Assembly (NCBI RefSeq): GCF_014699005.1
Contig: NZ_JACWZY010000045.1
Coordinates: 1-45,884 of the forward strand
Reading direction: 5' to 3'
DNA length: 45,884 nt
Origin: Spirosoma profusum
GTDB taxonomy: Bacteria > Bacteroidota > Bacteroidia > Cytophagales > Spirosomataceae
Numbering within the stretch: position 1 is the first letter of the stretch; every line of letters starts with the position of its first letter. Of the stretch, positions 1-9,450 are shown piece by piece. The position numbers were made by a program, and so were the translations under genes. The notes beneath the pieces are model-generated. The model was not told the origin of the DNA, ran no database searches, and worked only from the letters and a program-made list of their open reading frames with translations.

Positions 1-75
1 GGACAATCCAGTCCGGGACAATCCAGTCCGGGACAATCCAGTCCGGGACAATCCAGTCCGGGACAATCCAGTCCG
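1..75 (+). repeat. Perfect 15-bp tandem repeat, five copies (GQSSP)
   Basis: The unit ggacaatccagtccg is present five times without a single difference. It is in frame and encodes Gly-Gln-Ser-Ser-Pro. The window begins exactly at a unit boundary, so the true copy number is unknown. Identity at every third position suggests recent slippage expansion rather than selection on protein sequence alone. Confidence 0.95.
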
Positions 76-2883
76 GGTATTGTATCACCGAATACGGTAC
101 GTCCTGAGAGTCGGACCGCAACAGGTGCCGATTCACTACGTTTAGCTGTTCGGGATACAGTTCGAGCCGACTCAGCGGATTCATTTAAGACGACTGTCAA
201 ATATCAGGCCAAAGATTCTACCATCTATGCCGCTGATGGTCAAACCGTTGAATTATTTGGTGATGCCAGCGTGATATACGGTGATATTTCGTTGAAAGCA
301 GACTACATAAAGCTCAATTACTTAACCAACGAAGTGTATGCGAAAGGCCGATATGATTCGACGGCAAAAAAACTGATTGGGCGGCCCATTTTTAAAGATG
401 GCGAAGGTCAGTACGACACCAAAGAAATCCGTTACAATTTCAAGTCCAAAAAAGGACGAATTCAGGGCGTTATTACGCAGCAGGGCGAGGGCAATATCCG
501 TGGGCAAACCGTTAAGAAAGACGCTGAAGATAATTTGTACATCGGCAAGGCAATTTATACAACTTGTAATCTAGCGGTTCCGCATTTTCACATCAACGCC
601 AGCAAACTGAAAGTTATCCATAACAAACAGGTTGTGGCTGGGCCGTTTAATCTGGTCATTAATCAGATTCCCTTACCGATTGGGCTTCCTTTTGGTTTTT
701 TCCCGTTTCCGAAACGGAAAGAAATCGGCGTATCGGGAATTCTGATGCCGCAATACGGCGAGGAACCCAATGGACGGGGGTTCTACCTTCGCGATGGTGG
801 TTATTACTGGGCCGTCAGCGAAAACCTGGGATTACAGTTTAAGGGGCAGATTTATTCGCGGGGGAGTTGGGGATTAGGCGTATCGGCGGCTTACAACAAA
901 CGGTATCGGTTTAGTGGCGGAGTCAATTTCCAATTCAACCGCAACCGATCGGGCGACCGCGTCGATACAACCCAGACACCACGTAGCGACTTTTCGTTTA
1001 CCTGGTCGCACTCGCCCGTACCGCGCGGACGAGGTAGTTTTTCGGCCAACGTGAACGTGAGCAGCAACAGCTATAATCAATTTAACTCGTTCTCCACACA
1101 GTCGTATATTTCCAACGTAGCGGGTTCGTCGATTCAGTACAGCCGTTCCTTTGGGCAATACGTTCGGGCGGGGGCCAATATTCGTGTCAATCAGCAGTTT
1201 GGCCAGACAAACCAGCAGACAGGAGTGAAAGAAAACGGCAAAACCGACGTATCATCTGATTTTAACATTGGTATCAACCAGATTTCGCCTTTCGCGCTCA
1301 GAGGGGGTAGTGGTCGCTGGTACGAGAGTTTCCGGGTGGGTCTTGACATCAGTGGTTCTATTGGAATCAGCAACACCATTCGTCGTCAGGTCGATACTAC
1401 AGGCCTGGGATTTCCGGTCAGTACGAACCTAAAGACAATCAGTACGCTGGAACGTATTCTGGACAGTACCCGACGGGCAAACAACCTACGTTTAGGCATT
1501 GTGGAGCAGGACCCAAACCTGATTGCCTTCAGCGGAAAAAATGCGGCACGTATCTGGGAGAATCGTCAGATTACGGCTCGTTATAGCATTCCCATTTCGC
1601 TGCCGAATATAAAGCTGCTACGTTACATCAACGTAACACCGGGCTTTTCCTTACAAGGCGATATTTATACGAAGAAACTGAGTTATAATTATGTTCCGGA
1701 ATTGCAATCAGTACGTATTGATACGATGCCCGGTTTTTTTCCATCGTATAATTTCTCAGTAAATGCCAGTATGAACACCCGCTTTTACGGGACATTTTTT
1801 ATTCGAGGGAAACGTATCGAAGCGATTCGACACACAGTAGCACCGTCTATTTCATTCAGCTATATTCCTGATTTCACGAATCCGGCCTATGGTCAATTTC
1901 AGATATTACCAGCCGAAGGGCCGTTAGCTAATTTGCCACTTTATCGCCGAACGCTGTCCGTTTTCAGAGGTTTAGGAGGCAGTAGTGGCAGTGGAACCAG
2001 TACGGAATCAGCGTACATTTCGTTCGGTATTGTAAACCAGCTCGAAATGAAGGTACGTACACGTAGCGACTCGAGCGGGCAGGAATTCAAGAAGATCCCT
2101 ATTTTCGATAACCTGAGTATCAACGGAAGTTATAACCTACTGGCCCCTGATTACAATCTATCGCCGATTGCCGTAAGCGCTAATACGCAGATTTTCAAGA
2201 ACATCAGCTTCAACTTATCGTCAACTTTCGACCCGTATGCGTATCGCGCCTACGGCGGAACGCCTTTTTATGCAGTCCCAACAGCATTGAGTTATTCGCC
2301 TATAATTCAGAAAGTCGCTGGATATGAAAATCCTGAATATATTCGGGTGCCGAAGTTGTACGCTCTTCAGGCTGGACAGGGTTTGCTACGTATGACCAAC
2401 ATGCAGGCGTACATGAGCGCCCGCTTTGCGCCTAAACAGGCTGACAAACCCAAAACCAGCCCCAACGCTTCGGATGCTACGTTGAAAGCCATTAACAATA
2501 ATCCAGAGCTTTACGTTGATTTCAATATTCCCTGGTCGATGAATGTCAGCTATACATTTGGGTGGACCCAACTGACGCCCGAACGTTCGCAGGTGATTCA
2601 GGCCCTAACGTTAACCGGTGATTTAAGTATAACTCCGAAGTGGAAAATCACGATCAATACGGGTTACGATTTCAACTTTAAGAGTCCTACACTCACTACC
2701 ATCGGTATCAATCGGGACCTGCATTGCTGGGAAATGGCCTTTAACTGGACACCTTATTCGGGTAATAATTTACGCTCGGGTAACTATTCGTTCGATTTAC
2801 GGGCCCGCTCATCGATCCTTCAGGAACTTAAGCTGAGCCGTCGCCGTAGCTTTTATGACAGTGGCGGATTTTATGGCCGTTGA
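1..2883 (+). CDS. LptD-like LPS assembly outer-membrane protein (5' truncated by window edge)
   Basis: The reading frame is open from base 1, so the gene starts outside the window; at least 960 residues are present. After an N-terminal low-complexity stretch (five GQSSP repeats, then a Ser/Thr/Asp-rich linker) comes an OstA/LptA-like domain (TVELFGDASVIYGD and following) and a long beta-barrel rich in alternating aromatic residues, e.g. FPFPKRKEIGVSGILMPQYG, which is typical of Bacteroidota 'putative LPS assembly protein LptD'. In the known family the protein inserts lipopolysaccharide into the outer leaflet of the outer membrane. Family assignment rests on this domain order and motif recognition; I cannot see the signal peptide. 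A small gene follows closely on the same strand. The N-terminal repeat is unusual for the family. Confidence 0.85.
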   Translation, partial: GQSSPGQSSPGQSSPGQSSPGQSSPGIVSPNTVRPESRTATGADSLRLAVRDTVRADSADSFKTTVKYQAKDSTIYAADGQTVELFGDASVIYGDISLKADYIKLNYLTNEVYAKGRYDSTAKKLIGRPIFKDGEGQYDTKEIRYNFKSKKGRIQGVITQQGEGNIRGQTVKKDAEDNLYIGKAIYTTCNLAVPHFHINASKLKVIHNKQVVAGPFNLVINQIPLPIGLPFGFFPFPKRKEIGVSGILMPQYGEEPNGRGFYLRDGGYYWAVSENLGLQFKGQIYSRGSWGLGVSAAYNKRYRFSGGVNFQFNRNRSGDRVDTTQTPRSDFSFTWSHSPVPRGRGSFSANVNVSSNSYNQFNSFSTQSYISNVAGSSIQYSRSFGQYVRAGANIRVNQQFGQTNQQTGVKENGKTDVSSDFNIGINQISPFALRGGSGRWYESFRVGLDISGSIGISNTIRRQVDTTGLGFPVSTNLKTISTLERILDSTRRANNLRLGIVEQDPNLIAFSGKNAARIWENRQITARYSIPISLPNIKLLRYINVTPGFSLQGDIYTKKLSYNYVPELQSVRIDTMPGFFPSYNFSVNASMNTRFYGTFFIRGKRIEAIRHTVAPSISFSYIPDFTNPAYGQFQILPAEGPLANLPLYRRTLSVFRGLGGSSGSGTSTESAYISFGIVNQLEMKVRTRSDSSGQEFKKIPIFDNLSINGSYNLLAPDYNLSPIAVSANTQIFKNISFNLSSTFDPYAYRAYGGTPFYAVPTALSYSPIIQKVAGYENPEYIRVPKLYALQAGQGLLRMTNMQAYMSARFAPKQADKPKTSPNASDATLKAINNNPELYVDFNIPWSMNVSYTFGWTQLTPERSQVIQALTLTGDLSITPKWKITINTGYDFNFKSPTLTTIGINRDLHCWEMAFNWTPYSGNNLRSGNYSFDLRARSSILQELKLSRRRSFYDSGGFYGR

Positions 2884-2942
2884 CCAGTCCAGCGAAAAAA
2901 ATAGTATCTTGCCGCGTCAATTCATCCGATAAACCGATCAAT

Positions 2943-3191
2943 ATGACTGACCGCGATAAGCAGCGCCTTGATGAACTGGAGCTTAAAACAGCGTATATAC
3001 TGGCTCGACAGGATGAACAGGATGCAAAATTGAATCAGATTATTGCCCGACTGACTTATGTAGAAGCTCGGCAATATCGGCTCATGAAAGAATTAGGTAT
3101 CGATCCCAACAATGTAGATACCTACCAAACGGCTCAGGATGATGCGAAGGCTTTAACCGCAATGGCTGCTATGGGCCACAGGCTAAATTAA
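2943..3191 (+). CDS. Small charged helical (coiled-coil) protein, unknown function
   Basis: This encodes 82 residues from ATG 2943. A TTG at 2880 in the same frame would add 21 residues overlapping the lptD stop region, but those residues are not conserved-looking, so ATG 2943 is preferred. The product is rich in Asp, Glu, Lys, Arg, Gln and Leu (MTDRDKQRLDELELKTAYI, LNQIIARLTYVEARQYRL) with heptad-like hydrophobic spacing. That suggests a short coiled coil with a flexible Ala/Asp-rich C-terminus. There is no signal peptide or membrane segment, so it is probably cytoplasmic. I do not recognise a named family. It sits 59 bp downstream of the lptD-like gene on the same strand and could be cotranscribed. 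Confidence 0.7.
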   Translation: MTDRDKQRLDELELKTAYILARQDEQDAKLNQIIARLTYVEARQYRLMKELGIDPNNVDTYQTAQDDAKALTAMAAMGHRLN

Positions 3192-3350
3192 AGCAGCGTG
3201 TTTATACGTTTCCATTCCCCAGTTCTCGTTTATCAATCTAGTGTCAATATTAATCCATAGCCAACTGGCGCCACTTTAACATTGTATACGTACCAAGTTT
3301 AATTGGATAGGTAGTTAAAGAGTCATCAGTCGCTCCGAACCAGCAGGTGC
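3192..3350. other. Intergenic spacer, no gene seen
   Basis: I find no ORF with coding character and no clear terminator between the small coiled-coil gene and the first Wzi gene. A promoter for the capsule block is expected here, but I could not place a convincing TAnnTTTG element. Confidence 0.5.
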
Positions 3351-4883
3351 ATGCGTATTTATCGTTCAGGATGGATCAGTATATTCCTTTCTTGTCTTTT
3401 CTACGGAAGTATTGCCCAGACTATCCGCCAGCCGAGTCTATATTCAGTTGAAGCAGGTACTTACCTTTCGTCATCTACTGATACGCCTTTCTGGCTCAGA
3501 GCAAACCAATACGGTACCGTTCCTAATGAGTCTCCCTTAGCAACGTTCCGGGCGGGTATCTACAGCAGTTACGATTCAAGTCGTCATAGTACCGGACGCT
3601 GGAAAAACTCTGTATTTGATGTTAGTTACGGCATTAACGTAGTGGCAAATGCTACGTCGAATCTGTTACCTTACGAGAAAAACGTATTACTGCCAGAAGC
3701 CTACGTAAAAGTCCGCCGGGGTATTTTTGAAGCCTATATTGGTCGGGTACGAGAGAAATTCGGGCTGGCTGACTCAACACTGTCGACAGGTTCTTATCCG
3801 TGGTCAGGCAATGCCATGCCTGCCCCTAAAATTCAGGTTTCTATTCCGGTTTTTACCCCAATCGGTTTTACAAAAGGTTGGGTATCTATTCAGGGAACGT
3901 TTGCTCATGGGTATCTGGACGCTAGAGGATATATACAACGCAAGATGCTTCATCAAAAATCACTGTATCTGCGGATCGGAAGACCAACCGACGTAATACG
4001 TGTATTTGGGGGCATTAACCATCAGGCCGTTTGGGGTGGACAGGCCAGTGACCCAACCGGTATTCCAGGCACAATTCCTGTAGGAGGGAAATTGCCCACA
4101 GGTTTAGTTAATTATTTTTATGTACTTACTACCCTAAATTCAGGCCGGACTGACACGAATCAATATACTTACTTTGACCTGACAAATCGGGTCGGTAACC
4201 ATTTGGGATCAGTTGATGCTGCGATCGAAATCGATCTAGTCCGGCATATGCTCTATATTTATCGGCAGAATATTTATGAAGACGGGTCCTTATTTTATTT
4301 AATCAATATTGCGGATGGCTTAAACGGAATCCGGCTCCGTCGAAATGATCCGAAGGCCATTTTCCGTGATATTTTATTTGAAGTACTCAACACCACCAGT
4401 CAGGGTGGACCAGAATTCATCATTGACGATCCAGACCGCCGTGGTAAAGACGATTACTTCAATCACCAGCAATATCGCGATGGCTGGTCGTACCGCAGCC
4501 ATACCATTGGAACACCGTTCATTCCACCAGCCTTAGGCCCTCAGAATCAGTACCCTTACGGCATTTTCTCGAGTAACAATCGGGTGCTCGTTTTTCACCT
4601 GGGTATGGCGGGTGTATTACCAATCGAGGGTAGCTTACTTTCGGGGCCGATATCTTATCAGACAAAGCTGTCATTAAGCCAGAATTACGGCACTTACGAT
4701 ATCCCTTATAAGCCCATTCGTACCCAGTTTTCGGGTGTTGCAAGTATTGTGGTACCCCTATCGGTATTTGGAGGTATTGACCTGACAGCCAGTCTTGCTG
4801 CTGACGCTGGAACATTGTACAAAAGCGGTATTGGCACATTTCTTAGTATACGAAAATCTTGGTTACCAGCACAATACAAATAG
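3351..4883 (+). CDS. Capsule assembly Wzi family protein, copy 1
   Basis: This encodes 510 residues with an N-terminal signal peptide (hydrophobic IFLSCLFYGSIAQ, cleavage probably after Ala-Gln). The Wzi-family signature around residues 45-60 (PFWLRANQYGTVP) is present, followed by a beta-barrel-like sequence with motifs repeated in the second copy downstream (SGSYPWSGNAMP, GNHLGS, DGLNG, GRDDYF-like). Known Wzi proteins are outer-membrane beta-barrels that help attach or assemble capsular polysaccharide at the cell surface. The gene lies 180 bp upstream of a polyprenyl-phosphate sugar transferase, and a paralogue lies on the far side of it, so the three genes probably form an exopolysaccharide block. 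The exact polysaccharide cannot be inferred. Confidence 0.88.
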   Translation: MRIYRSGWISIFLSCLFYGSIAQTIRQPSLYSVEAGTYLSSSTDTPFWLRANQYGTVPNESPLATFRAGIYSSYDSSRHSTGRWKNSVFDVSYGINVVANATSNLLPYEKNVLLPEAYVKVRRGIFEAYIGRVREKFGLADSTLSTGSYPWSGNAMPAPKIQVSIPVFTPIGFTKGWVSIQGTFAHGYLDARGYIQRKMLHQKSLYLRIGRPTDVIRVFGGINHQAVWGGQASDPTGIPGTIPVGGKLPTGLVNYFYVLTTLNSGRTDTNQYTYFDLTNRVGNHLGSVDAAIEIDLVRHMLYIYRQNIYEDGSLFYLINIADGLNGIRLRRNDPKAIFRDILFEVLNTTSQGGPEFIIDDPDRRGKDDYFNHQQYRDGWSYRSHTIGTPFIPPALGPQNQYPYGIFSSNNRVLVFHLGMAGVLPIEGSLLSGPISYQTKLSLSQNYGTYDIPYKPIRTQFSGVASIVVPLSVFGGIDLTASLAADAGTLYKSGIGTFLSIRKSWLPAQYK

Positions 4884-5063
4884 CCTATGAAAAACAAACT
4901 CGATATAATCCAATTTTTTTAACGGGTTTTTATCTTTAATTTGCGGCCCTGTTCCGTGACCGTTAGATAATATTAGTATCAACTCATCAACCTATATGCT
5001 CTAATTTAGCGTATACATTGCAGAAGAGTGCTCAATAGCATTCGATGAGTAAAACTGGAAGAT
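4884..5063 (+). promoter_or_regulatory. Probable promoter region of the sugar transferase gene
   Basis: This AT-rich spacer holds a long T run (4914-4920) and the sequence tatctttaatttgcgg near 4930. It resembles the Bacteroidota -7 element TAnnTTTG but is one base short of the consensus, so the placement is tentative. The start codon at 5064 is preceded by a ggaag sequence that could serve as a ribosome binding site. Confidence 0.3.
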
Positions 5064-6452
5064 ATGAGGCACCGTTATTCGATATTATTTTTTCCGCTGC
5101 ATGTCTTCGTTGATTTTCTGAGCCTTAACGTAGCCTTTGTAGGCGCTTATTGGCTGAAATTCAAAACGCTTGACGCAGTCGGTGATCCTCCTTATGCATC
5201 CATATGGATTTTATTCAACCTAACCTGGTTGGCTGAAATCTTAATTTCAAAACCATATATTTTCCCAAGGCAGTTATTTAAAGCGGGCCATTTACTTAAA
5301 AAATTACTTGTTTTAACAGCAATCCATATGGCCATCATTTCGATGTATTGGGTTGCTATAAAAGGATATTATTACTCCCGAGAACATCTATTAATTACCT
5401 ATGGGTTGTTTTTGACGCTAGGAGCCACTTTTCGAATTGGTGGCTTACTCTTCCTTAAAGAGTATAGGGCTAGAGGTTATAACAACAGACGCTACGTAAT
5501 TGCTGGGTACGGAAAACTGGCTGAAAATATTCGCAGTTTTTATGATACCCACCCCGAGATGGGATTTAGTTTTCAAGGTTACTTCGATCAGCCAAATTCA
5601 GAAAATGAAGGTCTGTTGAAAGGACATTTCAACGAACTGCCAAGATACGTTAAGGAAGCAAGCATTGATTGTATCTATTGCTGTATGCCTTACATTGAAA
5701 GTACCCAGCTTAAACGTATCGTTGACCATGCCGAAGAGGCTGATTATCAAGTAAAATTATTAGTTGATTTTAGAGGCTTTTTTAGTCAGGGAATTTCTAT
5801 TGAGTACTATGATTTCCTGCCCATATTAAATTTATCCTCCGAAGTACTTGCTGATTTTCGCATTAATTTCTTTAAGCGCTGCTTCGATATTCTTTTCGCA
5901 TCGACAGTGCTTTTACTCGGATCACCCGTATTTATTGGCATCGCTCTTGCCACGAAATTCACCTCTAAAGGGCCTGTAATTTTCACTCAAAAAAGATACG
6001 GACGTTTAGGTAAAGCGTTTACAATGTATAAATTCCGTAGCATGTACACTGGCTCGGAATTGATTTTGTCCGGCTCACAGCACTCGCAGGGAAAAGAAGA
6101 TCCACGCATAACTCCTTGGGGAGGTATTATGCGTCGTACCCGGCTAGACGAATTACCTCAATTTTTCAACGTATTGTTGGGCGAAATGTCTATAGTTGGG
6201 CCACGCCCACTTGCCGAATATGACGTTGAAACCTTGATGGAAGAAGTGCCCATCGATTTCCAGAAGATACTAACTGTCAAGCCAGGCATCACATCTATTG
6301 GCCAGGTGAAATTTGGCTATGCAGTTAATCTGGATGAAATGCGGCAACGATTAAGTTACGATCTTCTCTACCCCGAACGCAGATCATTCCTCTTTGATAT
6401 GTGGATCATCGCTCAAACAGTTAAAGTGATGATACAAGGGCGCGGTAAGTGA
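5064..6452 (+). CDS. Undecaprenyl-phosphate sugar phosphotransferase (WcaJ/polyprenyl glycosylphosphotransferase family)
   Basis: This encodes 462 residues, the usual length for the family. The N-terminal part has four or five membrane segments (FVDFLSLNVAFVGAYWL onwards). A Rossmann-like central domain follows (RRYVIAGYGKLAENI, about residue 145). The C-terminal bacterial sugar transferase domain contains KRCFDI, the KFRSMY motif, RRTRLDELPQFFNV and GEMSIVGPRPL. Members transfer a sugar-1-phosphate from a UDP-sugar to undecaprenyl phosphate at the inner membrane, priming capsule or exopolysaccharide repeat-unit synthesis. The gene is followed after 12 bp by the second wzi paralogue, so those two are almost certainly one operon. 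The sugar specificity (glucose or galactose being common) cannot be read from the sequence. Confidence 0.9.
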   Translation: MRHRYSILFFPLHVFVDFLSLNVAFVGAYWLKFKTLDAVGDPPYASIWILFNLTWLAEILISKPYIFPRQLFKAGHLLKKLLVLTAIHMAIISMYWVAIKGYYYSREHLLITYGLFLTLGATFRIGGLLFLKEYRARGYNNRRYVIAGYGKLAENIRSFYDTHPEMGFSFQGYFDQPNSENEGLLKGHFNELPRYVKEASIDCIYCCMPYIESTQLKRIVDHAEEADYQVKLLVDFRGFFSQGISIEYYDFLPILNLSSEVLADFRINFFKRCFDILFASTVLLLGSPVFIGIALATKFTSKGPVIFTQKRYGRLGKAFTMYKFRSMYTGSELILSGSQHSQGKEDPRITPWGGIMRRTRLDELPQFFNVLLGEMSIVGPRPLAEYDVETLMEEVPIDFQKILTVKPGITSIGQVKFGYAVNLDEMRQRLSYDLLYPERRSFLFDMWIIAQTVKVMIQGRGK

Positions 6453-6464
6453 GTCTACTCAAGT

Positions 6465-8006
6465 ATGAAAAAATACGCCCTGAGCTATTCATATAGTAAA
6501 ATAAGTCTTCTTCTATTGTGCTGGTTGATGTTGTATTGTCCTGTTTTTGGGCAACATCAGCACAACTTTTCAGTAAGTACAGGTCCAATGCTGACTTCCG
6601 GAAAAACCCCTTTCTGGTTACGTGCCAATCAGTATGGTACTGTTCCGCTTCAGAATAGCTTCATGCGGCTGGAAGCGGAGGCCCATGCCGATTATCAGGC
6701 GAGAGACAGCACAGGATACCGCCCTAAAATGGATTGGGGATACGGTGCTAATGTTATTGTTAATGCAGGCGCTTCTTCCCAGGTATTACTAACAGAAGGG
6801 TATTTAAAAGGACGTATCGGGGCATTCGAACTTTACGCTGGCCGACGTAAGGAGATCATTGGCTTAGTCGATACCTTGTTGACGTCAGGTTCCTACATCT
6901 GGTCGGGAAATGCATTGCCCTTTCCCAAAATCCAACTAGCTCTACCTGCGTTTACCCCCATTCCTTTTACCAAAGGTGTGCTATCCGTTATGGGAACTTT
7001 CTCTCACGGATGGTTCGAAAATCAGGGGCGCTTAGTGCAGGGAACGTATCTACATCAGTCGTCTTTTTATGGACGTATTGGTAAAGAGTCGTGGCGATTT
7101 AAGTTCTATGGCGGATTCAATCACCAGGTTATGTGGGGCGGCTACTCCGATCATCTTGACCCAGGTGTGTCTGTAAATGGTAAGCTGCCTTCTAATATTA
7201 AATATTACCCGGCCGTCATTTTAGGCATTCGTAACCCGTTTCCAGACGATCAGACGATTCAAACGATTACCCATTTTGAAGAAAACCGTATTGGCAATCA
7301 CCTCGGTTCCATCGATCTTGCGGCTGAACTCGATTTAAATACCGTTAATTTCTACGCGTATCGGCAATTCTTTTATGATGATGGTTCGCTCTTTTATGGA
7401 ACAAATCTGGATGACGGATTAAACGGTTTACGTATTCGTCCAAAGCGCGAAAATGGCCTGAGAAGTAATTTCTATTTGAGCCAGATTACCGTCGAGTATT
7501 TATTTACAGGGAGCCAGGGGGGTAACGCTTTTGTGTTGGACGACCCTAAACTTCGTGGACGAGACGATTATTTTAATAATGGCCAATATTTAGATGGCTG
7601 GACCTATTTCGGACGTACCGTAGGGACTCCCTTTCTCTCCCCTCAGTCTGAAGTTCGTCCAAACCTACCACCTCGCTCTGGTATAGCCAATAATAGAGTG
7701 AGTCTTTTTCACCTTGGTCTTACAGGTGTTTTACTTGATAAGATCAATTTAACAACGAAGCTTTCCGTAAGCCGGAACGCAGGTACTTACCCAATTCCTT
7801 ATCCCAATTTGCCTACCCAATTTTCTGGGTTGCTCGCAGCTTCCATTCCGCTGAATATTCTGGGAGGTACTGAGATTAAAGCTATGTTTGCTTTTGACGC
7901 CGGCGACTTACTTCCCTCCAGTACCGGCATGTTTATTGCTCTTCGTAAATCTGGCGTGCTTAGTGGCAAGAAAACGGTCATTGTCTCGCCCCGAAGTCGG
8001 TTTTAA
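6465..8006 (+). CDS. Capsule assembly Wzi family protein, copy 2
   Basis: This encodes 513 residues with a signal peptide (ISLLLLCWLMLYCPVFGQ). It is a diverged paralogue of the gene at 3351 and has the same landmarks in the same order: PFWLRANQYGTVP near residue 45, SGSYIWSGNALPFPKIQ, FTKG, GNHLGS, DDGLNGLRI, GRDDYFNNGQYLDGW and a C-terminal PTQFSG segment. It starts 12 bp after the sugar transferase stop codon, so translation is probably coupled within one transcript. The expected role is as an outer-membrane barrel in surface polysaccharide assembly. Two copies beside one priming transferase suggest either two polysaccharides or a heteromeric outer-membrane complex. Confidence 0.88.
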   Translation: MKKYALSYSYSKISLLLLCWLMLYCPVFGQHQHNFSVSTGPMLTSGKTPFWLRANQYGTVPLQNSFMRLEAEAHADYQARDSTGYRPKMDWGYGANVIVNAGASSQVLLTEGYLKGRIGAFELYAGRRKEIIGLVDTLLTSGSYIWSGNALPFPKIQLALPAFTPIPFTKGVLSVMGTFSHGWFENQGRLVQGTYLHQSSFYGRIGKESWRFKFYGGFNHQVMWGGYSDHLDPGVSVNGKLPSNIKYYPAVILGIRNPFPDDQTIQTITHFEENRIGNHLGSIDLAAELDLNTVNFYAYRQFFYDDGSLFYGTNLDDGLNGLRIRPKRENGLRSNFYLSQITVEYLFTGSQGGNAFVLDDPKLRGRDDYFNNGQYLDGWTYFGRTVGTPFLSPQSEVRPNLPPRSGIANNRVSLFHLGLTGVLLDKINLTTKLSVSRNAGTYPIPYPNLPTQFSGLLAASIPLNILGGTEIKAMFAFDAGDLLPSSTGMFIALRKSGVLSGKKTVIVSPRSRF

Positions 8007-8145
8007 GCATTCGTTCTGGCAGACCATTAGCGAATTTTAACACGTTTTTAGTGGAATTTTCCGTTATGAATCTCAAGCAATCATTATTTTTGTCAGAGTT
8101 CACTCCATATCACCCATAGAAAAAAAGCGCGTTAGGATAGTGCGG

Positions 8146-9381
8146 ATGAATACAATGAAGAAGTGGATTAGTATCGTAATCGTACTTGCATTAGCGATCT
8201 CATGCAATCAGGAGAAAAAGCTGAATCGCGCCACGAAAGCCCTGCGTAACTGCGCTGATGGCCAAGTTCTTACCTCCAACGAAGAGCAAACTGTTCGTCA
8301 GCAGATCAATGCCGACCAGAAAAGCCAGCTTATTGAGGATATTATCCGACAAAAAGTAAGGGGAGGTCTAAATGGGAACGTATTGATCGCCCAAAAGGGC
8401 ATTATCCTTTACAAAAACTGTTTTGGTTTAGGCCATTTTGAACGTAGCCAGCGCGATACGTTGGTCGAAGATTCGAAATTCCAGTTGGCTTCCCTATCCA
8501 AGACATTTACGGCCGTTGCTACGCTCAAGTTGATTGATGCCGGCAAGCTGAAATTTGAAGATACCATCCAGAAGTTTTATCCTGATTTCCCCTATCACGG
8601 CATCACGATACGGGAATTGCTGAGCCATAGAAGCGGTTTGCCAAACTATCAGTATGCTTTCGACGATAGCATGAAGGTGAATTTCTACAAGAAAGAAAAA
8701 CCTTACCCAACCAATGCGACCATCATGCACTGGTTTGCTACCGTAAAACCCACTCCCAGAGCCTATAACATACCGGGTCGGGGTTTCAGCTACAGCAATA
8801 CAAATTATATGGTACTAGCCTCTATTATTGAAAAAAGTACGGGGCAGAGTTACGAGGCATTTATCCATAAAAACATTTTTGAGCCACTCGGAATGCACCA
8901 TACGTTTGTGGCTACCACTAAAAACGAATCATTTAACCAACACAAAACGGCGGGCTATCAATGGAACCGGCGAATTCCGAAAGATTATTACGATGACGTA
9001 GTAGGAGATAAAGGAATTTATTCGACCACTGGCGACCTTTTCCGCTGGTATCGAGCCCTGAACGGCGATTGCGTGTTACCCAAAAAACGACTGGCTGAAG
9101 CCTTCATACCGCGTAGTTTCGAACGTAAAGGCGCCAAAAATTATGGCTACGGATTCCGAATGATGCTGAACGACGAAAACCAACCGGAATTCATTTACCA
9201 TTCGGGTTGGTGGAAAGGTTACAACACCATGTTCTGGTTCAGCCCCAAAGATGAGTACGTTATCATTATGCTTGGTAACCGGTACAACACGACCGTTTAT
9301 CGCGTGAAAGAATTGATCGACGTACTACACGGCAGCCCGTCCGATAAAGCGACTGACGAAAGTGGCGAGGTCGAAATATGA
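8146..9381 (+). CDS. Serine hydrolase lipoprotein (beta-lactamase class C / penicillin-binding fold)
   Basis: About 411 residues. The N-terminus is a lipoprotein signal (MKKWISIVIVLALAISC, lipobox ending at Cys). The class C beta-lactamase-like fold is shown by the catalytic SxxK (LASLSKTFTA), the YxN tyrosine motif (FSYSNTNYMV) and a C-terminal HSGWWKGYN in place of the KTG motif. These enzymes include D-Ala-D-Ala carboxypeptidases, D-aminopeptidases and esterases; substrate cannot be decided. Start choice: GTG 8140, ATG 8146 and ATG 8155 are all in frame. ATG 8146 has a plausible AGGA about 10 bases upstream, and all three give the same mature lipoprotein. The gene stands alone, 69 bp before the esterase gene on the same strand. 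Confidence 0.85.
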   Translation: MNTMKKWISIVIVLALAISCNQEKKLNRATKALRNCADGQVLTSNEEQTVRQQINADQKSQLIEDIIRQKVRGGLNGNVLIAQKGIILYKNCFGLGHFERSQRDTLVEDSKFQLASLSKTFTAVATLKLIDAGKLKFEDTIQKFYPDFPYHGITIRELLSHRSGLPNYQYAFDDSMKVNFYKKEKPYPTNATIMHWFATVKPTPRAYNIPGRGFSYSNTNYMVLASIIEKSTGQSYEAFIHKNIFEPLGMHHTFVATTKNESFNQHKTAGYQWNRRIPKDYYDDVVGDKGIYSTTGDLFRWYRALNGDCVLPKKRLAEAFIPRSFERKGAKNYGYGFRMMLNDENQPEFIYHSGWWKGYNTMFWFSPKDEYVIIMLGNRYNTTVYRVKELIDVLHGSPSDKATDESGEVEI

Positions 9382-9450
9382 GTAGAGCCTGCGGTTAGAC
9401 TAGCTTTTCCATCTGTTGATTGATTCTTTTCTAAACGTAGTAAATTCTTT

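Noticed and set aside
1..75. CRISPR-like direct repeats at the window start
   Set aside because: The units are contiguous with no spacers and keep one reading frame, so this is a coding tandem repeat.
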